NCBI GenBank assembly: GCA_018381235.1
Contig: JAGZSF010000008.1
Coordinates: 62,001-126,000 of the forward strand
Origin: Collinsella sp.
GTDB taxonomy: Bacteria; Actinomycetota; Coriobacteriia; Coriobacteriales; Coriobacteriaceae
Length of the DNA stretch: 64,000 nt
Reading direction: 5' to 3'
Part shown: piece after piece, positions 25,229-32,406 of the stretch
How the letters are laid out: the number at the start of each line of letters is the position of its first letter
How positions within the stretch are numbered: position 1 is the first letter of the stretch
Program-made: the position numbers and the translations under genes
The notes under the pieces: generated by a model
The model's input: only the letters and a program-made list of their open reading frames with translations
The model's database searches: none
What the model was told of the DNA's origin: nothing

Positions 25229-26482
25229 ATGGCGCAGGAACACGATCTGTTTGATGACATTATCGAGATCAGCAAGGGTTTCGACTTTCTTAAAAACCCG
25301 CTTGGCGGTGTGACCGATGCACTCGATCCATCGGCGCCGCAGTGGAATCCTGCCGACTATAAAGAGCGTCCGCGCGGCAACACCATTCCGTGCCTGACCT
25401 GCAAAAACGAAAAGAGCGGCTGCACCGCGTGCATGGACGTGTGCCCGGTCAACGCTATCGAGGTCGAGGAAGACGCCATCGAGATCCTCGACTCCTGTCG
25501 CAAGTGCGGCCTGTGCGCTGCTGCTTGTCCGACCGAGGCGATCATCTCGCCGCGCCTGGCGCCTAAAAACCTGTATGACGATATCGTCTCTGCTGCTACG
25601 AGCCACGAGACCGCCTACGTCACCTGCACGCGTGCCCTCAAACGCATGCCGCGCGAAAACGAGGTCGTCGTTGCCTGCGTGGGCGATATTACGGCCGAGA
25701 CCTGGTTCTCGGTATTGGCGGACTATCCCAACGTGAGCGTGTACCTGCCGTTGGGCGTGTGCGATAAATGCCGCAACATCGGCGGTGAGGACATTCTGGG
25801 CGAGGCGATTGCGAAGGCCGAGGAGTGGTCTGGCACGGGTATGGGCTTGGAGGTCGACCCCAAGAGCCTCAAGTGCCATAAGCTTCGCGAGTACGAACGC
25901 AAGGAGTACATGGAAAAGATTGCCCGCACCACGGGCCTGACGGTGACCAAGCTCAATCCGGCGACGGCGGCGCTGGCCTCGGTGACGCAAAAGCTCAAGG
26001 CCCATCGCCATCAGATTACCCAGCTGGAGCGCACGCTCAACACCATGTGCGGCACCACGACGACTAAGCGTCGCCGTTCGCTCACGCACGGGCGCCAACT
26101 GGTGCTCTCAACGTTGCAGAACCATCCCGAGCTTGCCCAGAACATGCAGGTGAGCACGCCGGAGTGCGATTTTGACAAGTGCACGTCGTGCGGCGAGTGC
26201 GTCAATGTATGCCCCACGTTTGCCTGCGATTTGGTGGGAAGCGGCCGCTTTGCGTTGGAGTCCACGTATTGCTTGGGCTGCGGCGCCTGTGTCAAGGTTT
26301 GTTCCGAACATGCGCTCAAGCTTGTTGAACACGATGCGTCCAACTTGGTTGTCGTCGACCCCGAAGCCGAGGAAAAGGCTGCCCAGAAGGCGAAGGCTCA
26401 CGAAGAAGCCGAGAAGGTCAAGGCCGAGGCAAAGGCCAAGCTGGACAAGATGCTCGACCAGGTGGAAAAGCTCGCGGACTAG
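25229..26482 (+). CDS. Polyferredoxin-like 4Fe-4S protein with coiled-coil tail
   Basis: A 417-residue protein with two pairs of ferredoxin motifs: N-terminal (CTACMDVCPVNAI and CRKCGLCAAACP, about 71-110) and C-terminal (CTSCGECVNVCP and CLGCGACVKVC, about 318-360), so up to four 4Fe-4S clusters, plus extra Cys pairs between (CDKC). The tail (about 375-417) is a charged Lys/Glu/Ala coiled coil. A cytoplasmic electron carrier or scaffold of this kind is typical of Coriobacteria; redox partners are unknown. CAGGGAGG precedes the ATG at 25229; the frame start at 25199 lacks a site. Confidence 0.85.
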   Translation: MAQEHDLFDDIIEISKGFDFLKNPLGGVTDALDPSAPQWNPADYKERPRGNTIPCLTCKNEKSGCTACMDVCPVNAIEVEEDAIEILDSCRKCGLCAAACPTEAIISPRLAPKNLYDDIVSAATSHETAYVTCTRALKRMPRENEVVVACVGDITAETWFSVLADYPNVSVYLPLGVCDKCRNIGGEDILGEAIAKAEEWSGTGMGLEVDPKSLKCHKLREYERKEYMEKIARTTGLTVTKLNPATAALASVTQKLKAHRHQITQLERTLNTMCGTTTTKRRRSLTHGRQLVLSTLQNHPELAQNMQVSTPECDFDKCTSCGECVNVCPTFACDLVGSGRFALESTYCLGCGACVKVCSEHALKLVEHDASNLVVVDPEAEEKAAQKAKAHEEAEKVKAEAKAKLDKMLDQVEKLAD

Positions 26483-26596
26483 CTAGAGACCCCAATCTCT
26501 GCTTCATTTGCGCCGCTGCGGTGTCCGGATTCGCCCGGATGCTGCGGCGGCGCTATACTTATACGGTTTGAAGTACCTGTACCAAAAGGAGCTGTC

Positions 26597-27673
26597 GTGT
26601 CCCTTTCCATCGGTATCGTGGGCCTGCCCAACGTGGGCAAGTCGACGCTGTTCACCGCGCTTACCAAAAAGACCGGCCTTGCCGCCAACTACCCGTTTGC
26701 CACGATCGACCCCAACGTGGGTATCGTCGATGTGCCCGATAGCCGCCTGCAAAAGCTCGCCGACATCGTTAACCCGGGTCGCATTGTGCCGGCGACGGTC
26801 GAGTTCGTCGACATCGCAGGTCTGGTGAAGGGAGCTAACGAGGGCGAGGGCCTGGGCAACCAGTTCTTGGCAAACATCCGCGAGACTGACGCCATCTGCG
26901 AGGTCGTGCGCTACTTTAAGGACCCCAACGTCATGCGTGAGGTGGGCCGCACGGGCGAGTTCGTCGATCCCGCCGGCGATGCCGACACCATCATGACCGA
27001 GCTCATCCTGGCCGACATGGGCACGCTTGAGAAGCAGCTGCCCAAGCTCGAGAAGGAGGCCAAGCGCGACAAGGAGCTCATGCCCAAGTTTGAGGTCGCC
27101 AAGCGTCTGCTCGGTTGGCTTAACGAGGGCAAACGAGCCGCGTCAATGGAGATGACCGACGAGGAGCGTGCCGCCGCCAAGGGCCTGTTCCTGCTCACCA
27201 TGAAGCCCATCCTGTATGTGGCCAACGTGGACGAGGATATGCTCAACGACGATCTGGCGCCCATCGATGGTGTCAAGCCGCTGCCCATCTGCGCCAAGAT
27301 CGAAGCCGAGCTTTCCGAGCTCGACCCCGAGGACGCCGCCGACTACCTGGAGAGCCTGGGCCTGGAGCAGCCCGGTCTGGACGTGCTCGCGCAGGCAGCT
27401 TACAAGCTGCTCGGCCTGCAGTCGTTCTTTACGGCTGGCGAGATGGAGGTCAAGGCCTGGACGGTTCGTCAGGGCGCGACCGCCCCGCAAGCCGCCGGTG
27501 TCATTCATACCGACTTTGAGCGCGGCTTTATTAAGGCCGAGGTCATTGGCTACGACGACTACATCGAGCTCGGTGGCGAGCAGGGTGCCAAGGCTGCCGG
27601 CAAGCTGCGCATTGAGGGCAAAGACTATGTCATGGCCGATGGCGACGTCGTGCACTTCCGCTTTAACGTGTAA
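26597..27673 (+). CDS. ychF: YchF/OLA1-family ATPase (Obg superfamily)
   Basis: A 358-residue YchF. It has the P-loop GLPNVGKST (8-16), the Obg-type G3 DIAGLVKGA, a helical insertion and the C-terminal TGS domain ending GDVVHFRFNV. YchF binds ribosomes and hydrolyses ATP rather than GTP and affects stress responses. The start is GTG at 26597 with AGGAG 4-5 bases upstream. A small membrane-protein gene follows after 11 bases and is probably co-transcribed. Confidence 0.95.
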   Translation: MSLSIGIVGLPNVGKSTLFTALTKKTGLAANYPFATIDPNVGIVDVPDSRLQKLADIVNPGRIVPATVEFVDIAGLVKGANEGEGLGNQFLANIRETDAICEVVRYFKDPNVMREVGRTGEFVDPAGDADTIMTELILADMGTLEKQLPKLEKEAKRDKELMPKFEVAKRLLGWLNEGKRAASMEMTDEERAAAKGLFLLTMKPILYVANVDEDMLNDDLAPIDGVKPLPICAKIEAELSELDPEDAADYLESLGLEQPGLDVLAQAAYKLLGLQSFFTAGEMEVKAWTVRQGATAPQAAGVIHTDFERGFIKAEVIGYDDYIELGGEQGAKAAGKLRIEGKDYVMADGDVVHFRFNV

Positions 27674-27684
27674 GGACGACGCGT

Positions 27685-28068
27685 ATGTTTAAATATGGCA
27701 AAAAAGCTGGCTACATGGGTATTGCGCTACTCGTACTTGCGGTGATTCCGCTGGTGGTCGCAGCGTGTGTTATCCCCAACATTGGTCCCGAGGTGGCAAC
27801 AAAGTTTAATGCCGCCGGCGAGGCGACGCGCTGGGGCAAGAGCTACGAGTTGTTGGCGCTGCCGGTACTCAATCTACTGTTGAGCGTGGCGACGTACTTT
27901 ACGGCGGGACGCCAAGCCAAGAACAATGACGACTCCGCCGCCATGGCGCGCATCGTGTGCGAGCGCTACCTGCGTAACGGCTGCATCACGGGTGTGTTTC
28001 TCAACGTAATCAACGTTTACTTTATGTATTCGGCGATTACCGGTACGGGCTTTGGCCTGGGCTTTTAG
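27685..28068 (+). CDS. DUF1648-type small membrane protein
   Basis: A 127-residue protein with three predicted membrane helices (about 10-32, 55-72, 103-122). The segment after the first helix (PNIGPEVATKFNAAGEATRWGKS) has the G-x-A/D...W-G pattern of DUF1648, a domain also found in SdpI-like immunity proteins. Function unknown. It starts 11 bases after ychF and is convergent with the next gene. Confidence 0.75.
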   Translation: MFKYGKKAGYMGIALLVLAVIPLVVAACVIPNIGPEVATKFNAAGEATRWGKSYELLALPVLNLLLSVATYFTAGRQAKNNDDSAAMARIVCERYLRNGCITGVFLNVINVYFMYSAITGTGFGLGF

Positions 28069-28077
28069 CTTGCGCCT

Positions 28078-28467
28078 TTAGGCAACGAGTCTGCAAGCAT
28101 ATTCGATGGCTGCTGCGAGGCCGCCGCTCGATCGTGGTTGAAAGACCACGTCGGCGGCGGCCTCGTTTTCGTATCCGGCGCCGCGAAGGCAGAGCGCGAA
28201 ACTGGCTTCTAGAAGGAGCGGCAGGCCGCGTTGACTGGTTGCGATTACGGCAGCCTGATTGAGCGAGCAGCTGTGCGCTTGGCATTGGATGGCAAGTTCA
28301 CCTTGCGCCGGGCAAGGGACCAGAACGGCGGCGACGCGACTTGATAGCAATGCAAATGCTGTGCGCTCATCGGGCGAAAGGCATTCTGCTTCAACGACGA
28401 CGAGCTTGGGCGGCGCGCTGTTTGTGCGAAGCGTGGCTCGGTACATGCGGACCGAAGAACCCGACAT
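28078..28467 (-). CDS. Hypothetical protein, divergent from an XRE regulator
   Basis: A 129-residue protein I do not recognise. It is Ala/Leu-rich with several Cys and no membrane segment; a strand-helix alternation is possible. ATG at 28467 is chosen over 28491 because AGGAG lies 6 bases upstream. It is divergent from a 72-residue XRE regulator across a 77-base gap that holds a strong palindrome, so the two probably share control. The arrangement is similar to small regulator/effector pairs but toxin features are not visible. Confidence 0.65.
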   Translation of the reverse strand: MSGSSVRMYRATLRTNSAPPKLVVVEAECLSPDERTAFALLSSRVAAVLVPCPAQGELAIQCQAHSCSLNQAAVIATSQRGLPLLLEASFALCLRGAGYENEAAADVVFQPRSSGGLAAAIEYACRLVA

Positions 28468-28491
28468 AGAAAACTCCTGTGTATTCGGCAA

Positions 28492-28519
28492 AACATAAAC
28501 TATAGTTTACGTTTATGTT
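28492..28519. promoter_or_regulatory. Nested palindromic operator
   Basis: AACATAAAC and GTTTATGTT form the outer arms; inside them lies the perfect 14-base palindrome TAAACTATAGTTTA (28496-28509). The position between divergent genes, one of them an XRE regulator, fits an autoregulated operator. Confidence 0.7.
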
Positions 28520-28543
28520 CGGCTCCATTTCAAACTCGGCTGC

Positions 28544-28762
28544 ATGGACGAACGTGCGAAACAGATTCTTGGCAGGCGGGTCGAAGAGACACGCAGGGAC
28601 CTTGGTATCTCCAAGGTTGATTTTTGTGTGGCGACAGGAATCAGCCGACCCTACCTCGACCGAATCGAAGATGGGACGGCAAATTTCACGCTCAAGGTTC
28701 TATTTAAGATCGCGCCCGCACTCGGCATGACGGTGTCAGAGCTTCTCGAGGGTATCGAATAG
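28544..28762 (+). CDS. Small XRE-family regulator
   Basis: A 72-residue protein that is nearly all helix-turn-helix (about residues 8-65; GISRPYLDRIEDGTANFTL is the recognition part). Such solo XRE proteins are autoregulators or antitoxin-like. The ribosome site before the ATG is weak. It likely binds the nested palindrome 25 bases upstream and controls both itself and the divergent gene. It ends 22 bases before the convergent ansA. Confidence 0.8.
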   Translation: MDERAKQILGRRVEETRRDLGISKVDFCVATGISRPYLDRIEDGTANFTLKVLFKIAPALGMTVSELLEGIE

Positions 28763-28784
28763 GGGATACCCGTCGACAACTGAA

Positions 28785-29798
28785 TTACACCATCGGGATG
28801 CGGTCGTGGTTGACTTGGCTGTAGAACAGGCGCTGGATCTCGGCGGCATCACGTGACTGGCCGAGTGCCCACATGGTTTTGGCCACGAGCGTCTCGGTGG
28901 TCATGTCGTCGCCGCGCAAAATACCCCGATGATCGGCATAGGCACGGCCGACCTCATAAACACCCAGGTCAAGGCCCTCTTCGGGGACCTGCGTGGTCAT
29001 AACGACGGTGCGGCCCGAATCGACCCAGCGGAAAATCGCCTCTTGGAACGACTCGCCCGACTCACCAAACTCGGGGATACCGCCGATGCCAAAGGTCTCC
29101 AGAATCACGGCGTCGTAGCTATCGGCAAGGGCGTCGAGGATGCCCGGGTTTACGCCGGGCGTAAGCTTGAGTACAAATACGCGCGGGTCGATGCTGTCGT
29201 AGAAACGCACCGGGTTTTCGCCCTGACGAGTGCCGTGGAGCCCGTTGCGCACGATGCGGTCGTTGCGGATGTAGGCAATGGGCGGATAGTTGACGCTGAT
29301 GAACGCGTTAAAGCTCATGGTGCGCTGCTTGCGGGCGCGCGTGCCGGCAATGGCGACGCCGCCAAACACAATCGACACATCGTGCGAATGCTCGTCGAGC
29401 GCATAGAGCAGGCTCTGATACAGGTTGAGCTTGGCGTCAGTAAAGGGGTTGCCCATGGGCTTTTGCGAGCCGGTGAGCACGATGGGCTTGGGGCTGTCCT
29501 GAATCAGGTAAGAAAGCGCTGCTGCGGTGTAGCTCATGGTGTCGGTGCCGTGCAGAATCACGAAGCCGTCGTGGTCGGCATAGCCTTCGACGATGACATC
29601 GCGGATGCGCATCCAGTCGCTTGGGCGCATATTGGTGCTGTCGATGTTCATGGGCTGCACGACGTCGAGCTCGCAGAGGCCCGAGATCTCGGGGACGCTC
29701 TGGGCGAGCTCCTCACCGGTCAGGGCGGGGGAGAGGCCGTTGCCGTCCTCGGTCGATGCGATGGTGCCGCCCGTGGCGATGAGAAGGATGCGCTTCAT
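28785..29798 (-). CDS. ansA: L-asparaginase type I
   Basis: A 337-residue cytoplasmic asparaginase that converts asparagine to aspartate and ammonia. Both catalytic threonine motifs are present: ATGGTIAS (about 8-15) and HGTDTMSYTA (about 86-95), with the Lys of TGSQKP. The ATG at 29798 follows AGGAAT by 6 bases; the extension to 29870 lacks a site. There is no signal peptide, consistent with type I. It is divergent from guaA. Confidence 0.93.
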   Translation of the reverse strand: MKRILLIATGGTIASTEDGNGLSPALTGEELAQSVPEISGLCELDVVQPMNIDSTNMRPSDWMRIRDVIVEGYADHDGFVILHGTDTMSYTAAALSYLIQDSPKPIVLTGSQKPMGNPFTDAKLNLYQSLLYALDEHSHDVSIVFGGVAIAGTRARKQRTMSFNAFISVNYPPIAYIRNDRIVRNGLHGTRQGENPVRFYDSIDPRVFVLKLTPGVNPGILDALADSYDAVILETFGIGGIPEFGESGESFQEAIFRWVDSGRTVVMTTQVPEEGLDLGVYEVGRAYADHRGILRGDDMTTETLVAKTMWALGQSRDAAEIQRLFYSQVNHDRIPMV

Positions 29799-30065
29799 GC
29801 TGGTATTCCTATCGTATTTGCCGCCGCAGAGGCGGAGTCGTTCGGCAGTATTGTGGCACAGGGCGTCCAATGTTCAAACGTATTACATCATCGGTAACGC
29901 TTGGTAACACTTCAATTGCCGTCAAATAGGGGCCCAGGTCGTGCGTTTGCCGTGCGCTGATGGCTGCGAGGGACGAGAAACCCCATATAACGTGTACACT
30001 ATGGAGGTTATTTTCGTTCATTCACGCGGGTGGGCACCGGCTCCCCGCCAACAAGAGGGAGAACC
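29799..30065. promoter_or_regulatory. ansA-guaA divergent region and guaA leader
   Basis: No gene. A TACACT box near 29994 could be the guaA -10. The leader holds a hairpin (GCGGG ... CCCGC, 30028-30050) just upstream of the guaA ribosome site. I tested it by eye against purine and ZTP riboswitch consensus and it does not fit. Confidence 0.4.
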
Positions 30066-31664
30066 ATGGATCAAAAGGCTTCCGCAAAGGTCCTCGTACT
30101 CGACTTTGGTGCGCAGTACGGTCAGCTCATTGCCCGTCGCGTCCGCGACCTCAACGTGTATTCCGAGATCGTCCCCTGCGACATCTCGGCCGACGAGATT
30201 CGCGAGATGAACGCCTCTGCGCTCATCCTTTCCGGCGGCCCGGCTTCCGTGTATGCCGAGGACGCTCCGTCCATCGATCCCGCCATCTTTGACCTGGGCC
30301 TTCCCGTCCTGGGCTTTTGCTACGGCCATCAGATCACGGCCGTGACGCTCGGCGGCAAGGTCGGCCACTCCGAGGTGGGCGAGTACGGCCGCGCCACCAT
30401 CACGCGCACGGCCGGCGCCAAGCTCTTTAACTCCACGCCCATGGAGCAGACTGTGTGGATGAGCCATCGCGACGCCGTTTCCGAGGTGCCCGAGGGCTTT
30501 ACCGTTACCGCCAGCACCGACGTGTGCCCGGTTGCTGCCATGGAGTGCCCCGAGCGCAAGATCTTCACCACGCAGTTCCACCCCGAGGTCAAGCACTCCG
30601 AGTATGGTCAGCAGCTGCTGAGCAACTTCCTGTTTGAGATCTGCGGCCTGGAGCCCAACTGGAGCATGGACAACCTGGTCGAGACCATGACGGCCGAGTT
30701 CCGCGAGAAGGTCGGCAACGACCGCGTGATTCTGGCCCTGTCCGGCGGCGTCGACTCCTCCGTCGTGGCCGCGCTGGGCGCCCGCGCCGTGGGCAAGCAG
30801 ATGACGTGCGTGTTCATCAACCACGGCCTGCTGCGTAAGGGCGAGCCCGAGCAGGTGGAGGAGGTCTTCACCAAGCAGTTTGACGTCGACTTTATCCACG
30901 TCCACGCCGAGGACCGCTACGCCGAGCTTCTGGCCGGCGTGACCGAGCCCGAGGAGAAGCGCCGCATCATCGGTACGCAGTTCTGGAAAGAGTTCTTCGC
31001 CGTGGCGCAGCAGCTCGAGACCGATGGCAAGCCGGTCAAGTATCTGGCTCAGGGCACCATCTACCCCGACATCATCGAGTCCGGCGCTCGCAAGACGGGC
31101 GGCAAGACGGCCACCATCAAGAGCCACCACAACCTGATCCCGTTCCCCGAGGGCGTGCACTTCGACCTCATCGAGCCGCTCGATCACTTCTTTAAGGACG
31201 AGGTCCGCGCGCTTGGTCTGGCACTGGGCCTGCCGGGTCACATCGTGTTCCGTCAGCCTTTCCCGGGCCCGGGTCTGGCCATCCGCATCATCGGCGCGGT
31301 CGACAAGGAGAAACTCGAGATCCTCAAGAACGCCGACGCCATCGTGCGTGAGGAGCTCGATGCCTACAACCAGCGTCTGTTTGAGCAGACCGGCGAGCGC
31401 AACTCCGAGCACAGCTGCTGGCAGTATTTCGCGGTCCTGCCCGACATTAAGTCCGTCGGCGTCATGGGTGACGAGCGTACCTACCAGCGCCCGATCATCC
31501 TGCGCGCCGTCGAGTCCAGCGACGCTATGACAGCCGACTGGGCCAAACTGCCCTACGACGTGCTTGCCCGCATCTCCGGCCGCATCGTTGCCGAGGTTCC
31601 CGGCGCCAACCGCGTGTGCTACGACATCACGTCCAAGCCGCCCGCGACCATCGAGTGGGAGTAA
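30066..31664 (+). CDS. guaA: GMP synthase (glutamine-hydrolysing)
   Basis: A 532-residue GuaA that makes GMP from XMP. The class I amidotransferase domain (1-195) has nucleophile Cys85 (GFCYGHQ) and the QFHPEV His/Glu. The ATP-pyrophosphatase domain has the P-loop LSGGVDSS (about 226-233), and the C-terminal dimerisation domain ends TIEWE. GGGAG precedes the ATG. The final bases (GAGTGGGAGTAA) are the apparent attachment site of the composite island: the same core recurs at 41941 and 53023. Confidence 0.97.
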   Translation: MDQKASAKVLVLDFGAQYGQLIARRVRDLNVYSEIVPCDISADEIREMNASALILSGGPASVYAEDAPSIDPAIFDLGLPVLGFCYGHQITAVTLGGKVGHSEVGEYGRATITRTAGAKLFNSTPMEQTVWMSHRDAVSEVPEGFTVTASTDVCPVAAMECPERKIFTTQFHPEVKHSEYGQQLLSNFLFEICGLEPNWSMDNLVETMTAEFREKVGNDRVILALSGGVDSSVVAALGARAVGKQMTCVFINHGLLRKGEPEQVEEVFTKQFDVDFIHVHAEDRYAELLAGVTEPEEKRRIIGTQFWKEFFAVAQQLETDGKPVKYLAQGTIYPDIIESGARKTGGKTATIKSHHNLIPFPEGVHFDLIEPLDHFFKDEVRALGLALGLPGHIVFRQPFPGPGLAIRIIGAVDKEKLEILKNADAIVREELDAYNQRLFEQTGERNSEHSCWQYFAVLPDIKSVGVMGDERTYQRPIILRAVESSDAMTADWAKLPYDVLARISGRIVAEVPGANRVCYDITSKPPATIEWE

Positions 31665-31860
31665 ACGATATTCGTTGATTTCAAGCCTCTGACCTGCGAA
31701 AACAGGTCGGGGGCTTCTTATTTTGCAACCTCTGTGCAACCTTTGCGGTTTCGCGCCCCGTGAACAGGGGACGTAGCACTGTTCACGTCTGGGCCCATAT
31801 CGGCACCGATCATTGCCCGCGCTGCTTCTGCTTGCGCTTCAGCTTCCGCTGCTCGAGGCA
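31653..31860. repeat. guaA-end attachment-like repeat, copy 1
   Basis: Holds the core GAGTGGGAGTA (31653-31663), the guaA terminator, and a following tract with CAACCTCTGTGCAACC and CCGATCATTGCCCG. Diverged versions of these parts recur at 41941, 53023-53175 and 58407-58490. On the minus strand the tract reads as a short C-terminal-like peptide (RAMIGA ... NRKGCTEVAK-stop), possibly the end of a lost integrase. A 27-base inverted repeat (GTGAACA...TGTTCAC, 31760-31786) interrupts it. Confidence 0.7.
31683..31725 (+). terminator. Terminator of guaA
   Basis: AAGCC...TGACCTG pairs with CAGGTC...GGCTT, followed by CTTATTTT. A close homologue stands at 53053-53086. Confidence 0.8.
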
Positions 31861-31921
31861 CGTCGCCCGGTGTTCCTCGCCAGAGGAGAGCTGGCCGTTC
31901 CTTGCGAAACCGCGAGGCCAC

Positions 31922-32156
31922 CTATATCCGCTTGCTGCGGGCTTGCTTAAACCAGTTCCTTTTGAAAGAGCCTATACCTCCGAAGAACTTGTTGTACGTC
32001 TCACCGTCCTCCTTGGCCTCGTACTTGACCAAGGCAAGTTCGATAGTACAGAGGTAATCCGCCACTTGCTCGAGGCGGTAGTCGGTCATCGAGGTCTTGC
32101 GGCGTCGGACGACCCCTTTTGAGAGGACCTTGCCCACCGAGTCGTCTCGCCCGCGG
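31922..32156 (-). pseudogene. Truncated DUF3800 gene (C-terminal fragment)
   Basis: The minus-strand frame ending at 31922 encodes about 75 residues nearly identical to the C-terminus of the intact DUF3800 protein at 44912-45589 (for example VLSKGVV, RRKTSMTDYRLEQ, EDGETYNKFFGGIG). The N-terminal two thirds, including the FVDESGD motif, are missing; upstream codons (to about 32392) are unrelated. It is therefore a remnant left by a deletion or rearrangement in the guaA island. Confidence 0.8.
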
Positions 32157-32380
32157 AACAGAAGGAGCGCATCCTCGCGACCTTCGGCGACCTGTGCTGC
32201 GAGATGGAGGGCTGCACCATCGTGCAGGGCCCTTTCCAAAGCGAAGTGTCGAGCCGAAGTGTTGAGCGTCGGCCCTGAATGTTCAATGGCCGTTGTTTTC
32301 TGCCCCTCAAGTGGTGAACTTCTCCTCGGGGCTGTTGATTCCCCCACGCGCCCCCTTCCGTTCTCTGTGTTCCCCTTATA

Positions 32381-32397
32381 CTCCTTGTACAAGGAGG
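32381..32397 (+). promoter_or_regulatory. Palindrome covering the regulator's ribosome site
   Basis: CTCCTTGTACAAGGAG is a perfect 16-base palindrome whose right half is the Shine-Dalgarno of the LevR-like gene. It could be an operator or, in RNA, a hairpin that hides the ribosome site. Confidence 0.6.
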
Positions 32398-32406
32398 TAA
32401 GAAGTC

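Noticed and set aside
29960..30065. Purine or ZTP riboswitch upstream of guaA
   Set aside because: The leader has a hairpin but not the conserved core bases of either class.
30018..31739. 573-residue minus-strand frame over guaA
   Set aside because: Antisense shadow of guaA, His/Gly/Asp-rich composition.
31718..31921. Short minus-strand gene next to guaA
   Set aside because: Looks like a C-terminal scrap shared by the boundary repeats, interrupted by an inverted repeat; not a whole gene.
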